From assembly GCA_022868165.1 (NCBI GenBank), contig JALHYA010000018.1:1-43489 (forward strand): a DNA stretch of 43,489 bases, written 5' to 3'. The position numbers and the translations under genes are program-made. The DNA comes from Patescibacteria group bacterium. Its GTDB lineage: Bacteria; Patescibacteriota; Microgenomatia; UBA8517. The notes beneath the pieces were generated by a model, which was not told where the DNA came from, did not search any database, and saw only the letters and a list, made by a program, of their open reading frames with translations. Shown here piece after piece: positions 19,716 to 27,538 of this stretch; position 1 is the stretch's first letter, and each line of letters opens with the position of its first letter.

Positions 19716-20304
19716 CCACCAAATGGGTAAGTTGCATAGTCACATTTCCGTTTTGTTTTAGGGCCCGCCTGGTAGTGTTTGCGGCCTTTAGGAATCTTGA
19801 TATTAGCGGTAAGTTGGTACTTGTTGCCAGTTTTTCGTGACACGCCAAAATAAAATTTTCGGTGAAAACCAGCGCCTCGTCGCGCTTTCTAATCGTTTCC
19901 GTGAAGGCCAATCGTTCCCCGATATCCATTTTAATAAAGTCCTGCGCATTCTTGTCTCCCTGCACTTGCCGGTAGCCCGTTTTTATTATTTGGCATCGGG
20001 ACAAAATTGTCGGCAAGACGCCTCTAACACTCGCGGCGGTCAAAATAAAATAAAGATTTTCCTGAGGTTCCTCCAGATTTTTTAAAAAGGCATTCAGGCC
20101 TTCGGTTGTGGCGTTATCGATTCTTCGAACAACAATCGCCGTCGGTTCCGAGATAGTCAGGGAAACAAAGGAGTTAAGAGCCCTAACATCATCAATTTTG
20201 GCGAGAGGAAAATTTAGCGTTTTTACTTTTAGTTTCTTTGCAAGTGCTTCAATACTATTTTCTATGTACTCTGCACTATTTCCTATTATTAAATACGCGT
20301 GCAT
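19696..20304 (-). CDS. DNA polymerase III clamp-loader delta'/DnaX-like protein
   Basis: MHAYLIIGNSAEYIENSIEALAKKL...NAFLKNLEEPQENLYFILTAASVRGVLPTILSRCQII. Confidence 0.75.
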   Translation of the reverse strand: MHAYLIIGNSAEYIENSIEALAKKLKVKTLNFPLAKIDDVRALNSFVSLTISEPTAIVVRRIDNATTEGLNAFLKNLEEPQENLYFILTAASVRGVLPTILSRCQIIKTGYRQVQGDKNAQDFIKMDIGERLAFTETIRKRDEALVFTENFILACHEKLATSTNLPLISRFLKAANTTRRALKQNGNVTMQLTHLVVQLEAN

Positions 20305-20410
20305 GACGAAAATCAGTATCAGCGTAAAGGATAAAGCTGTCAAGACCCTTGAAGAGAATATCCGTTTCCTTCATAATGGAAAACAGGTCAACGAGTTGAT
20401 AGTTGGCTGA
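20303..20410 (+). CDS. Possible small ORF, 35 aa, start codon overlapping the divergent gene's start
   Basis: MTKISISVKDKAVKTLEENIRFLHNGKQVNELIVG*; TATTAT 13 nt upstream. Confidence 0.3.
   Translation: MTKISISVKDKAVKTLEENIRFLHNGKQVNELIVG
20315..20343 (-). promoter_or_regulatory. Promoter TTGACA-N17-GATACT, 10 nt before ATG 20304
   Basis: -35 20343-20338 perfect, -10 20320-20315. Confidence 0.6.
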
Positions 20411-20413
20411 TGT

Positions 20414-22168
20414 TTGTTTGTCAAGATGCCCAATACTACTGCCGCCAATACGCCCATAACAAACGGAGATTCTGCCTTAAGTTTGGCAGATATTTTGGTC
20501 AGCCAAGGCGCTCTTCCCCTGGAGCGGGCAAAAGAAATAAAGCTTGCGGAAATTCAGACCGGTACTCCACAGGAGGATCTTCTTAAAAAGCAGAACCTTG
20601 TTTCCGACGAAGCACTGGTAAAGGCGAAGGCCACTCTATATAACATTCCTTTTGTGGATTTGGGTCTTATTCCCGTAGTTCCCGAAGCCCTGGCAGTTTT
20701 ATCCCAAGAAGTCGCTTCACGTTTTAAGGTTTTCCCCGTTTCGGTCGATAAGGTAAATAAAGTTTTGGTTCTGGCGATGGCCGACCCTCTTAACCTTACG
20801 GCCATCGAATTTGTTGAGCAAAAAACCGGAATGCGGGTGAAACCCGAGGCCGCCGTTCTTTCAAAAATCGACGAATTTATCGAAACAAGGTATCAAACCT
20901 CGCTTAGCGAAGAAGTAGGGGAAGCATTAAAAGAGGTTGAGCCGGAAAAAGTCCAGCGGACCCTCCAGGCCACAAAAACGGGCTACATAAGGGAAGAAAA
21001 AATCTCCGAAATTGTCAGCCAGATTTTGGAGTTTGCGGTTCGGGCCAGAGCAAGCGATATCCACATAGAATCGGAGGAAAAAGCAACCCGGGTGCGCTAC
21101 AGAATCGACGGAATTCTGCAGGAAAAGCTGACTATTCCCAAAGAGCTGCACGACTCGCTGGTCTCAAGAATAAAAATTCTTTCGGGAATGAAAATAGACG
21201 AAAGAAGGATTCCGCAAGACGGAAGATTCAATTTCAAAGCGGCCGACGAGGAGGTTGACCTTCGTGTTTCTTCCCTGCCGACAACATGGGGAGAAAAGGT
21301 GGTTATGAGACTTCTTAAAAAAAGCGGAGGTGTTCCGGAATTGACGGAACTGGGCCTCAGGGGTAGGGCTTTGAAAAACCTTCACGATGCGATTTTGGTT
21401 CCCCACGGAATTATTCTTATCTGCGGACCTACCGGAAGCGGTAAAACGACTACGCTTTATTCGATTATCTCAAAAATTAGTACCCCCAAGGTAAATATTG
21501 TGACTTTGGAGGACCCTATCGAATATAAAATTCCGGGCGTTAATCAGGTGCAGGTTAACCCGGCTGCGGGTCTTACATTTGCTTCCGGACTAAGGTCTTT
21601 CTTAAGACAGGACCCCAATATTATTCTCGTCGGCGAAATCAGGGACCGCGAAACGGCGGATTTGGCTATCCAGGCTTCTTTGACTGGGCATTTGGTCTTC
21701 TCTACCCTGCATACAAATGATGCTTCCGGGGCCCTGCCCCGCCTTTTGGATATGGGAGCGGAGCCATATCTTTTGGCATCTTCAATTACGGCAATTGTCG
21801 CCCAAAGAATCGTAAGAAAAGTTCACGAAAAATGCAAGGTGGCCTATGACCCCGACCCCAAAGTGGTCGCGGAAATGAAGAATGTTTTGGGAGCCTTGTG
21901 GGCTCCAAGCACGCAGGCGGTAAAGTTTTATAAGGGCCAGGGAGATCCCGAGTGTAACAACACCGGATACTTCGGCCGGGTCGGAATTTTTGAAGTTCTT
22001 CCGGCAACCGAGAAAATCGGCAGGCTTATTTTGGAAAGAGCAGCGTCGAGTGATATCGAAAAAGTTGCCCACGAAGAAGGCATGGTGACCTTGAAACAGG
22101 ACGGTTACTTGAAAGTAATAGAAGGAATTACGACGGTCGAGGAAGTTCTTAGGGTTGCACAAGTATGA
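20414..22168 (+). CDS. pilB: Type IV pilus assembly ATPase PilB (start 20414 or 20426)
   Basis: T2SSE N-domain, CGPTGSGKTTTLYSII Walker A, VEDPIEYKIPGVNQVQVN-like and GEIRDRETADLAIQASLTGHLVFSTLHTND. Confidence 0.95.
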   Translation: MFVKMPNTTAANTPITNGDSALSLADILVSQGALPLERAKEIKLAEIQTGTPQEDLLKKQNLVSDEALVKAKATLYNIPFVDLGLIPVVPEALAVLSQEVASRFKVFPVSVDKVNKVLVLAMADPLNLTAIEFVEQKTGMRVKPEAAVLSKIDEFIETRYQTSLSEEVGEALKEVEPEKVQRTLQATKTGYIREEKISEIVSQILEFAVRARASDIHIESEEKATRVRYRIDGILQEKLTIPKELHDSLVSRIKILSGMKIDERRIPQDGRFNFKAADEEVDLRVSSLPTTWGEKVVMRLLKKSGGVPELTELGLRGRALKNLHDAILVPHGIILICGPTGSGKTTTLYSIISKISTPKVNIVTLEDPIEYKIPGVNQVQVNPAAGLTFASGLRSFLRQDPNIILVGEIRDRETADLAIQASLTGHLVFSTLHTNDASGALPRLLDMGAEPYLLASSITAIVAQRIVRKVHEKCKVAYDPDPKVVAEMKNVLGALWAPSTQAVKFYKGQGDPECNNTGYFGRVGIFEVLPATEKIGRLILERAASSDIEKVAHEEGMVTLKQDGYLKVIEGITTVEEVLRVAQV

Positions 22169-23217
22169 TGATCAAGGAACTCTTACAGGTTACGGTTGAC
22201 AATAACGCGTCGGATTTGCACATCCTTTCCGGAATTGCGCCGACGATTCGCGTTGACGGCGCTTTGATGCCCCTCAATACTGCTGTTCTTACCCCCGATG
22301 TTATCCAGCAGCTTTTAAAGGAGACTCTGAACTCGGAAGAGTTGGAACGGCTTTCGGTGAATAAAGAAATAGATTTTTCCTTGCCCTTTTCTGATAAAGC
22401 CCGCTTCAGAGTGAATGCCTACACCCAGAAAGGCTCGTATGCGGTAGCTTTCAGAAGAATTCCCATAGAGATTCCCGCAATTGATGCCTTGGGATTACCC
22501 AAAACACTCCACGCATTTACGACCTTAAGACAGGGATTGGTATTGGTGACAGGCCCCACCGGACACGGAAAGTCAACAACGCTTGCCGCAATGCTAAATG
22601 AAATAAATCAAAACAGGCCTGCCCACATAGTTACCATCGAGGACCCGATAGAGTTTGTCTTTAGACCGGCAAAATCGATTGTCTCGCAAAGGGAAATGCA
22701 CCAAGATACTCTTTCGTGGGCAATTGCCTTAAGGAGCGTTCTTCGCGAAGACCCCGATGTGGTTTTGGTCGGTGAAATGCGCGATTATGAAACGATAGCG
22801 GCCGCATTGACGGTTGCGGAAACGGGGCATTTGGTCTTTGCAACCCTGCATACCAATTCCGCTGCCCAAACCGTTGACAGAATCGTCGATGTTTTTCCGG
22901 AAGAGCAGCAGTCCCAAATCCGCCTTCAGCTTTCGAATGTTTTTGAAGCGGTATTTTCCCAAAGGCTTATTCCCGCAATTCCCAAAGGCCGCGTTGTTGC
23001 TTCGGAAATGATGTTGGGAACGACCGCCATTAAAACCGCAATCAGGGAAGGAAAAAGCCACCAGATAGATTCCATTATTCAAACATCAACGGAGGCGGGC
23101 ATGAACACTTTGGAGACCTCTTTGGCCCAGCTCGTTAAGGGTGGCAGAATTACATTGGAAACGGCACAAAGCTACTCCCTAAGACCGGATGAGCTCACCA
23201 GACTTGTGCGTGCTTAG
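22165..23217 (+). CDS. pilT: Twitching motility ATPase PilT
   Basis: ASDLHILSGIAPTIRVDG, TGPTGHGKSTTLAAML, GEMRDYETIAAALTVAETGHLVFATLHTNSAAQTVDRI. Confidence 0.95.
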   Translation: MMIKELLQVTVDNNASDLHILSGIAPTIRVDGALMPLNTAVLTPDVIQQLLKETLNSEELERLSVNKEIDFSLPFSDKARFRVNAYTQKGSYAVAFRRIPIEIPAIDALGLPKTLHAFTTLRQGLVLVTGPTGHGKSTTLAAMLNEINQNRPAHIVTIEDPIEFVFRPAKSIVSQREMHQDTLSWAIALRSVLREDPDVVLVGEMRDYETIAAALTVAETGHLVFATLHTNSAAQTVDRIVDVFPEEQQSQIRLQLSNVFEAVFSQRLIPAIPKGRVVASEMMLGTTAIKTAIREGKSHQIDSIIQTSTEAGMNTLETSLAQLVKGGRITLETAQSYSLRPDELTRLVRA

Positions 23218-23219
23218 CG

Positions 23220-24425
23220 ATGAAACGATTTAATTACAAAGCCAGGGACAAAACCGGAACGGTTCTCACGGGGGAAGTCGAGGCGACTTCGCCCGAACAC
23301 GCGTCAAAGCTTCTTCACGCAAAAGGATTAATCGTTATTTCCATCAAGGCAAAAATAGATACCCCGTTGGATTTTATACGCAGGTTTAGGGAAAGAATTA
23401 CTCTCCAGGACGTTGCAACATTTACCCGCCAGCTTTCGACAATGGTCAACGCCGGGCTTCCGATTACCGAGGCGCTTTTGATTTTACGTTCTCAGGCAAA
23501 AGGCCCCATGGAAAAGGTTGCCTCGCAGGTTTTGGCGGATGTTGAAGGAGGAGAATCGCTTTCCACTTCAATTTCCCGCCATCCGAAAGTTTTCTCCCCT
23601 ACCTATATTGCATTGGTGCGTTCGGGAGAGGTCGGAGGAGTGCTGGATGATGTTTTGGCCCGTTTGGCGGACGACTTGGAAAAACAGCAGGAGTTTAGCG
23701 GAAAAGTTAAAGGAGCCTTAATTTATCCGGCAATTGTTATTACGGGAATGCTTGCGGTCGGACTTATTATGATGATTTTTGTTATTCCCCGGCTTACTTC
23801 CCTTTATGGCGAGTTTAACGCCAACCTTCCTCTCCCGACCAAAATTCTTATCGGGATTTCCAACATTCTTCTTCGCTTTTGGCCGATATTCCTTTTATTG
23901 GCCGTCGGCGGATTTTACGCATTCCAGCTATATAGAAAAACTGTTCCCGGCAGACGAAGAACAGATGAACTCATTTTAAAGCTTCCGATTATCGGAGATT
24001 TGCAAAGACAAGTTCTTTTGACGGACATCACAAGGACGCTAAGTCTTATGGTTGGAGCAGGCGTATCTATATTGGATGCCCTAAATATAACAGCGGGAGT
24101 TGTAAACAACGTAGTTCTCTCCGAGGCATTGAAAGATTCGGCAAAGCAGGTTGAAAAGGGTTTCCCTGTCGCCTACTCTTTCGCCAAACACCCCGAAGCT
24201 TTTCCATTTATTTTGTCCCAAATGATTGCGGTAGGAGAAGAAACAGGGAAGATGGAGGATGTTTTAAAGAAAATAAGCCATGTTTTTGAGGTAGAAAGCG
24301 ACCAGAGGGTTAAAACTTTAACGGCAGCAATTGAACCTTTGGTTATGATTCTTCTTGGAGTCGGCGTCGGCTTCCTTGTCATCGCCGTCATCCTCCCCAT
24401 ATACAATTTAACTTCCCAATTCTGA
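23220..24425 (+). CDS. pilC: Type IV pilus inner-membrane platform protein PilC
   Basis: FNYKARDKTGTVLTGEVEA, TRQLSTMVNAGLPITEALLILRSQ, GEETGKMEDVLKKISHVFE. Confidence 0.95.
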   Translation: MKRFNYKARDKTGTVLTGEVEATSPEHASKLLHAKGLIVISIKAKIDTPLDFIRRFRERITLQDVATFTRQLSTMVNAGLPITEALLILRSQAKGPMEKVASQVLADVEGGESLSTSISRHPKVFSPTYIALVRSGEVGGVLDDVLARLADDLEKQQEFSGKVKGALIYPAIVITGMLAVGLIMMIFVIPRLTSLYGEFNANLPLPTKILIGISNILLRFWPIFLLLAVGGFYAFQLYRKTVPGRRRTDELILKLPIIGDLQRQVLLTDITRTLSLMVGAGVSILDALNITAGVVNNVVLSEALKDSAKQVEKGFPVAYSFAKHPEAFPFILSQMIAVGEETGKMEDVLKKISHVFEVESDQRVKTLTAAIEPLVMILLGVGVGFLVIAVILPIYNLTSQF

Positions 24426-24429
24426 TTTT

Positions 24430-24837
24430 CTGTACTCGGCAATAAGGGCGAGCTTTGTCGGAATTCATTTTTGAAAAACTCTCGTCGAGTATTTCAGTTA
24501 CGAAAAAATTTCCCGCTCCTCGCTTGCGTCTCGCCCTACCGCCGTAGTCAGGGTAATTCGTTAACCTTATTAAGGTAGTGCTCGACACATTTTCAAAAAT
24601 GAATTCCTCGCGCTCGCCTAAAAAGATGAGATATTTAGCGCGAGGTATCCTTTTTGAGCAAGCTGTCGGAGCCAGACGCAGAAGAAACAATGTTATAAAA
24701 GGCCATTTGTTGTCTGGCGAGACAGCAGGAGGCGCATGAGAAAAATATTGTTGATGGTAGCGGAGCGAACTACGGTTGAGAAAAAAGCGATACCGACTCA
24801 GCTAAATATCGGTTATGTCTATATTCGTGGGTAGGAC
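24430..24837. ncRNA. Highly structured non-coding region (candidate RNA or MITE-like element)
   Basis: 17-bp perfect IR 24461-24477/24590-24606; 8-bp stem 24607-24614/24637-24644; two-part stem 24662-24677/24712-24726; no credible ORF. Confidence 0.45.
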
Positions 24838-24866
24838 TTGACAAGTACTTTTAAGTTCTTTACATT
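24838..24866 (+). promoter_or_regulatory. Promoter TTGACA-N17-TACATT upstream of first pilin gene
   Basis: -35 24838-24843; -10 24861-24866; enclosed by 9-bp IR TGTCTATAT/ATATAGACA (24816-24824/24869-24877). Confidence 0.6.
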
Positions 24867-24883
24867 AAATATAGACACTTAAA

Positions 24884-25441
24884 ATGCCTGCCAAAATCTA
24901 CAAAGCCTTCACAATGATTGAGCTCCTTATAGTTATCGCAGTTCTTGGTATTTTGGCTGTTGCAGTCCTTTCGGCAATAAACCCGATTGAGCAGATAAAC
25001 AGAAGCCGGGATACCGGAAACAGGAGCGATTCAGAACAGCTTATTTCGGCAATCGACAGGTACTATGCGAATAACGGCTTTTATCCTTGGACAACGGGGG
25101 CAAGCGATACGGCAACCGCTCTGGCCTGGACAAAAGTTAATACAGCCTGGAAGGATAGCGGAGGCTCAACCGGAGTTTTGGGCAAGCTATCCCAATCAGG
25201 AACGGAAGAGCTAAAAGCATCTTTCATCGATAGAATCTCCGGCACAACGTACAACTTCCTTTATGCGCAAAACAATGGTTTGCAGGGAAGCTCAACATAT
25301 GTCTGCTTCCTTCCTAAGTCCGCTTCTTTCAAAACCGATGCCAGTACTCGCTGCGCGGGAACATTACCGACGGATTACCCGCCAACCCCTTGTGCAGGAG
25401 CAGGAGGAACACCGCCGGTCGTCTACACCTGTCTTCCGTAA
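24884..25441 (+). CDS. Type IV pilin (likely major-pilin candidate), A|FTMIELL cleavage motif
   Basis: MPAKIYKAFTMIELLIVIAVLGILAVAVLSAINPIEQ. Confidence 0.88.
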   Translation: MPAKIYKAFTMIELLIVIAVLGILAVAVLSAINPIEQINRSRDTGNRSDSEQLISAIDRYYANNGFYPWTTGASDTATALAWTKVNTAWKDSGGSTGVLGKLSQSGTEELKASFIDRISGTTYNFLYAQNNGLQGSSTYVCFLPKSASFKTDASTRCAGTLPTDYPPTPCAGAGGTPPVVYTCLP

Positions 25442-25448
25442 AATTTAG

Positions 25449-26252
25449 ATGCTACTTTTGTATGGCTTAACCCTTCTTCTGGGACTTGTACTAGGCTCTT
25501 TTGTAAATGTTCTTATTTGGCGTCTGCCCAGGAAAATGAGTCTGGGCGGCCGGTCGATTTGCCCGGAATGCAGAGCCAAAATCTTTTGGTATGACAATAT
25601 TCCCCTGATTTCCTACTTTCTACTCGGTAGAAAGTGCCGCAGCTGCATGAAGAAGATTTCCTGGCGCTATCCTGCGGTTGAAGCGGGTGTAGCTCTTGCC
25701 TTTTTAATTCTTGTTGCGGCCTCCACAAAATGTTTCACCTCAACGTTTATAGATTCCAGCCCAATATGCGAATGGTTCGGTTCCCTGTGGGTATTTTCGT
25801 ACCCATATTATCTGGTAATAACGGTATTTTTCGTAACGGTTTTTGTAATCGATTTGAAGGACCGGATAATTTTGGATCAGGTGTCTTTTTTGGGTTTTGC
25901 AATCGTTGTAGCTTTTCTGCTTTTATTCAGGCCGGACTTTTATGAAGTTATACTAAGCGGTTTTGCTTCGGCCTCTTTCCTTCTTCTTATTAATTTATTT
26001 ACAAAAGGAAGAGGAATGGGTCTTGGAGATGTTAAGTTCGCTCTTTTTGCCGGTACGCTTTTGGGCTGGCCGGAGGCCTTGGTTTGGATGTTTCTGTCTT
26101 TCTTGACGGGTGCAATAGTCGGACTCATACTGGTAATAAGAGGAAAAGTCGGATTAAAAAGCCAAATTGCATTTGGCCCCTTTTTGGTGGCCTGTGTATA
26201 TATTGTATTTATAATCGGTCATTATCTGGCCAAACTTTTGTATAAGTTTTAG
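25449..26252 (+). CDS. pilD: Prepilin peptidase (A24 family)
   Basis: GLVLGSFVNVLIWRLPR, CPEC...CRSC zinc cysteines, GLGDVKFALFAGTLLGW. Confidence 0.93.
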   Translation: MLLLYGLTLLLGLVLGSFVNVLIWRLPRKMSLGGRSICPECRAKIFWYDNIPLISYFLLGRKCRSCMKKISWRYPAVEAGVALAFLILVAASTKCFTSTFIDSSPICEWFGSLWVFSYPYYLVITVFFVTVFVIDLKDRIILDQVSFLGFAIVVAFLLLFRPDFYEVILSGFASASFLLLINLFTKGRGMGLGDVKFALFAGTLLGWPEALVWMFLSFLTGAIVGLILVIRGKVGLKSQIAFGPFLVACVYIVFIIGHYLAKLLYKF

Positions 26253-26255
26253 TAA

Positions 26256-26855
26256 ATGTTAAAAGCTAAAAGTAGGGGCTTCACATTGGTTGAAATTCTA
26301 GTTGTTGTGGCAATCGTCGCACTTCTTCTCATTTTGGGATTTTGGGCTTTTTCAAAACAACTTGCAAAAGGCCGCGACGCCAGAAGAAAAGCCGACATCA
26401 ATAGAATTCAGGTTGCAGTTGAGGAATACGAAAAGGACCACAACTGTTATCCCCTGCCCAACCTTGTTGTTTGTGTTCCGGGAACCGGTCTTCAGCCGTA
26501 TCTTAAACAAATACCTTGCGATCCCAGAACAGGAGCATCCTATTTATATGATTATGACACAACTACCGCCTGTGCCAGATGGTATAGAGTTTTTGCAAAA
26601 CTTGAAAACACATCCGACCCGGATTATACCGCCGGAATTGGGAGAGACGGCACTTATTCTTATGTGCAATCGAGCCCCAATGCACCGGCAGGAAATCTTT
26701 TTGTTTCCTACTATTACGGATGTAAGGCAGGCCTTTGCGTTCCCATTTTTTTCGACGCGAGAAGGCCCGGAGCGGAGTGTGACCCTCACTATAGCAGTCC
26801 AACCTGCTCCGGAGCGTGCAGCAACCCTAGATTTGAGTGTAAACCTTGGAGATGA
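26256..26855 (+). CDS. Type IV pilin-like protein
   Basis: KSRGFTLVEILVVVAIVALLLILGFW...ARRKADINRIQVAVEEYEKDHNCYP. Confidence 0.88.
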   Translation: MLKAKSRGFTLVEILVVVAIVALLLILGFWAFSKQLAKGRDARRKADINRIQVAVEEYEKDHNCYPLPNLVVCVPGTGLQPYLKQIPCDPRTGASYLYDYDTTTACARWYRVFAKLENTSDPDYTAGIGRDGTYSYVQSSPNAPAGNLFVSYYYGCKAGLCVPIFFDARRPGAECDPHYSSPTCSGACSNPRFECKPWR

Positions 26856-27445
26856 AATTATTCACAAAAAAAGAGTGGATAGCGGTAGTAATTATTTTAG
26901 CCGCTATTTCCTTAGCTTCATTTTTTAATTTCAGAACTTCCTTGATGAGGGCGCGCGATGCGCAAAGGGTTGCCGATTTGGGAACTTTGGTTGATGCTCT
27001 TAATACTTACGCCGGCGACTTTGGTTTTTACCCGCAGGCATCTTCCGACGGCGAGATTGTGGCCTGCAAAAAAGAGGGAGCAAAGGTTTTCAAGGGAATG
27101 AAAATAAAGGATTTTTTGGCGGCTCTTGCCCCCTGCGAATGGGGAAAAGATTCGCTTAGCGATATTACCGACGCCACATTTCCCGCCTACCTTAAAAATT
27201 TGCCCAAAGATCCGAAAAGCGCTGCCGGTTATTCTTTTCGCTACCTTTCAAACGGCAGCAGATTTCAACTCTACACTGCCTTGGAAACAAGCGACTCGGA
27301 CGAATTTAGGCCCGATATTGTAAAAAGAACCTTGGCATGCGGAAACAAAATTTGCAGCGCGGGGCGCGCGTTCGGGGCAACGCCTCTTGATAGGTCTATC
27401 GACCAGTATGAGCAGGAGCTTCTTCAGAAGCAAAAGAGTATGTAG
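26852..27445 (+). CDS. Pilin-like protein lacking a canonical prepilin cleavage site
   Basis: MKLFTKKEWIAVVIILAAISLASFFNFRTSLMRARDAQRVADLGTLVDALNTYAGDFGFYP; ATGA overlap with preceding pilin. Confidence 0.78.
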   Translation: MKLFTKKEWIAVVIILAAISLASFFNFRTSLMRARDAQRVADLGTLVDALNTYAGDFGFYPQASSDGEIVACKKEGAKVFKGMKIKDFLAALAPCEWGKDSLSDITDATFPAYLKNLPKDPKSAAGYSFRYLSNGSRFQLYTALETSDSDEFRPDIVKRTLACGNKICSAGRAFGATPLDRSIDQYEQELLQKQKSM

Positions 27446-27538
27446 TATTTAGTATACTGTATACAGTATGGCAAAATCTAAAATGCCGAATTCAAAGTAC
27501 CTAATACGGAATACCGAATACCGAATACCGAATACTGG
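27438..27538 (+). repeat. GTATAC/GAATACC repeat element A at pilin 5' end
   Basis: GTATGTAGTATTTAGTATACTGTATACAGTATG ... CTAATACGGAATACCGAATACCGAATACCGAATACTGG. Confidence 0.85.

Noticed and set aside
24388-24690. 100-aa minus-strand ORF across the pilC/pilin gap
   Set aside because: Overlaps the end of pilC antisense and is composed of the inverted-repeat region; low-complexity, no domain recognised.
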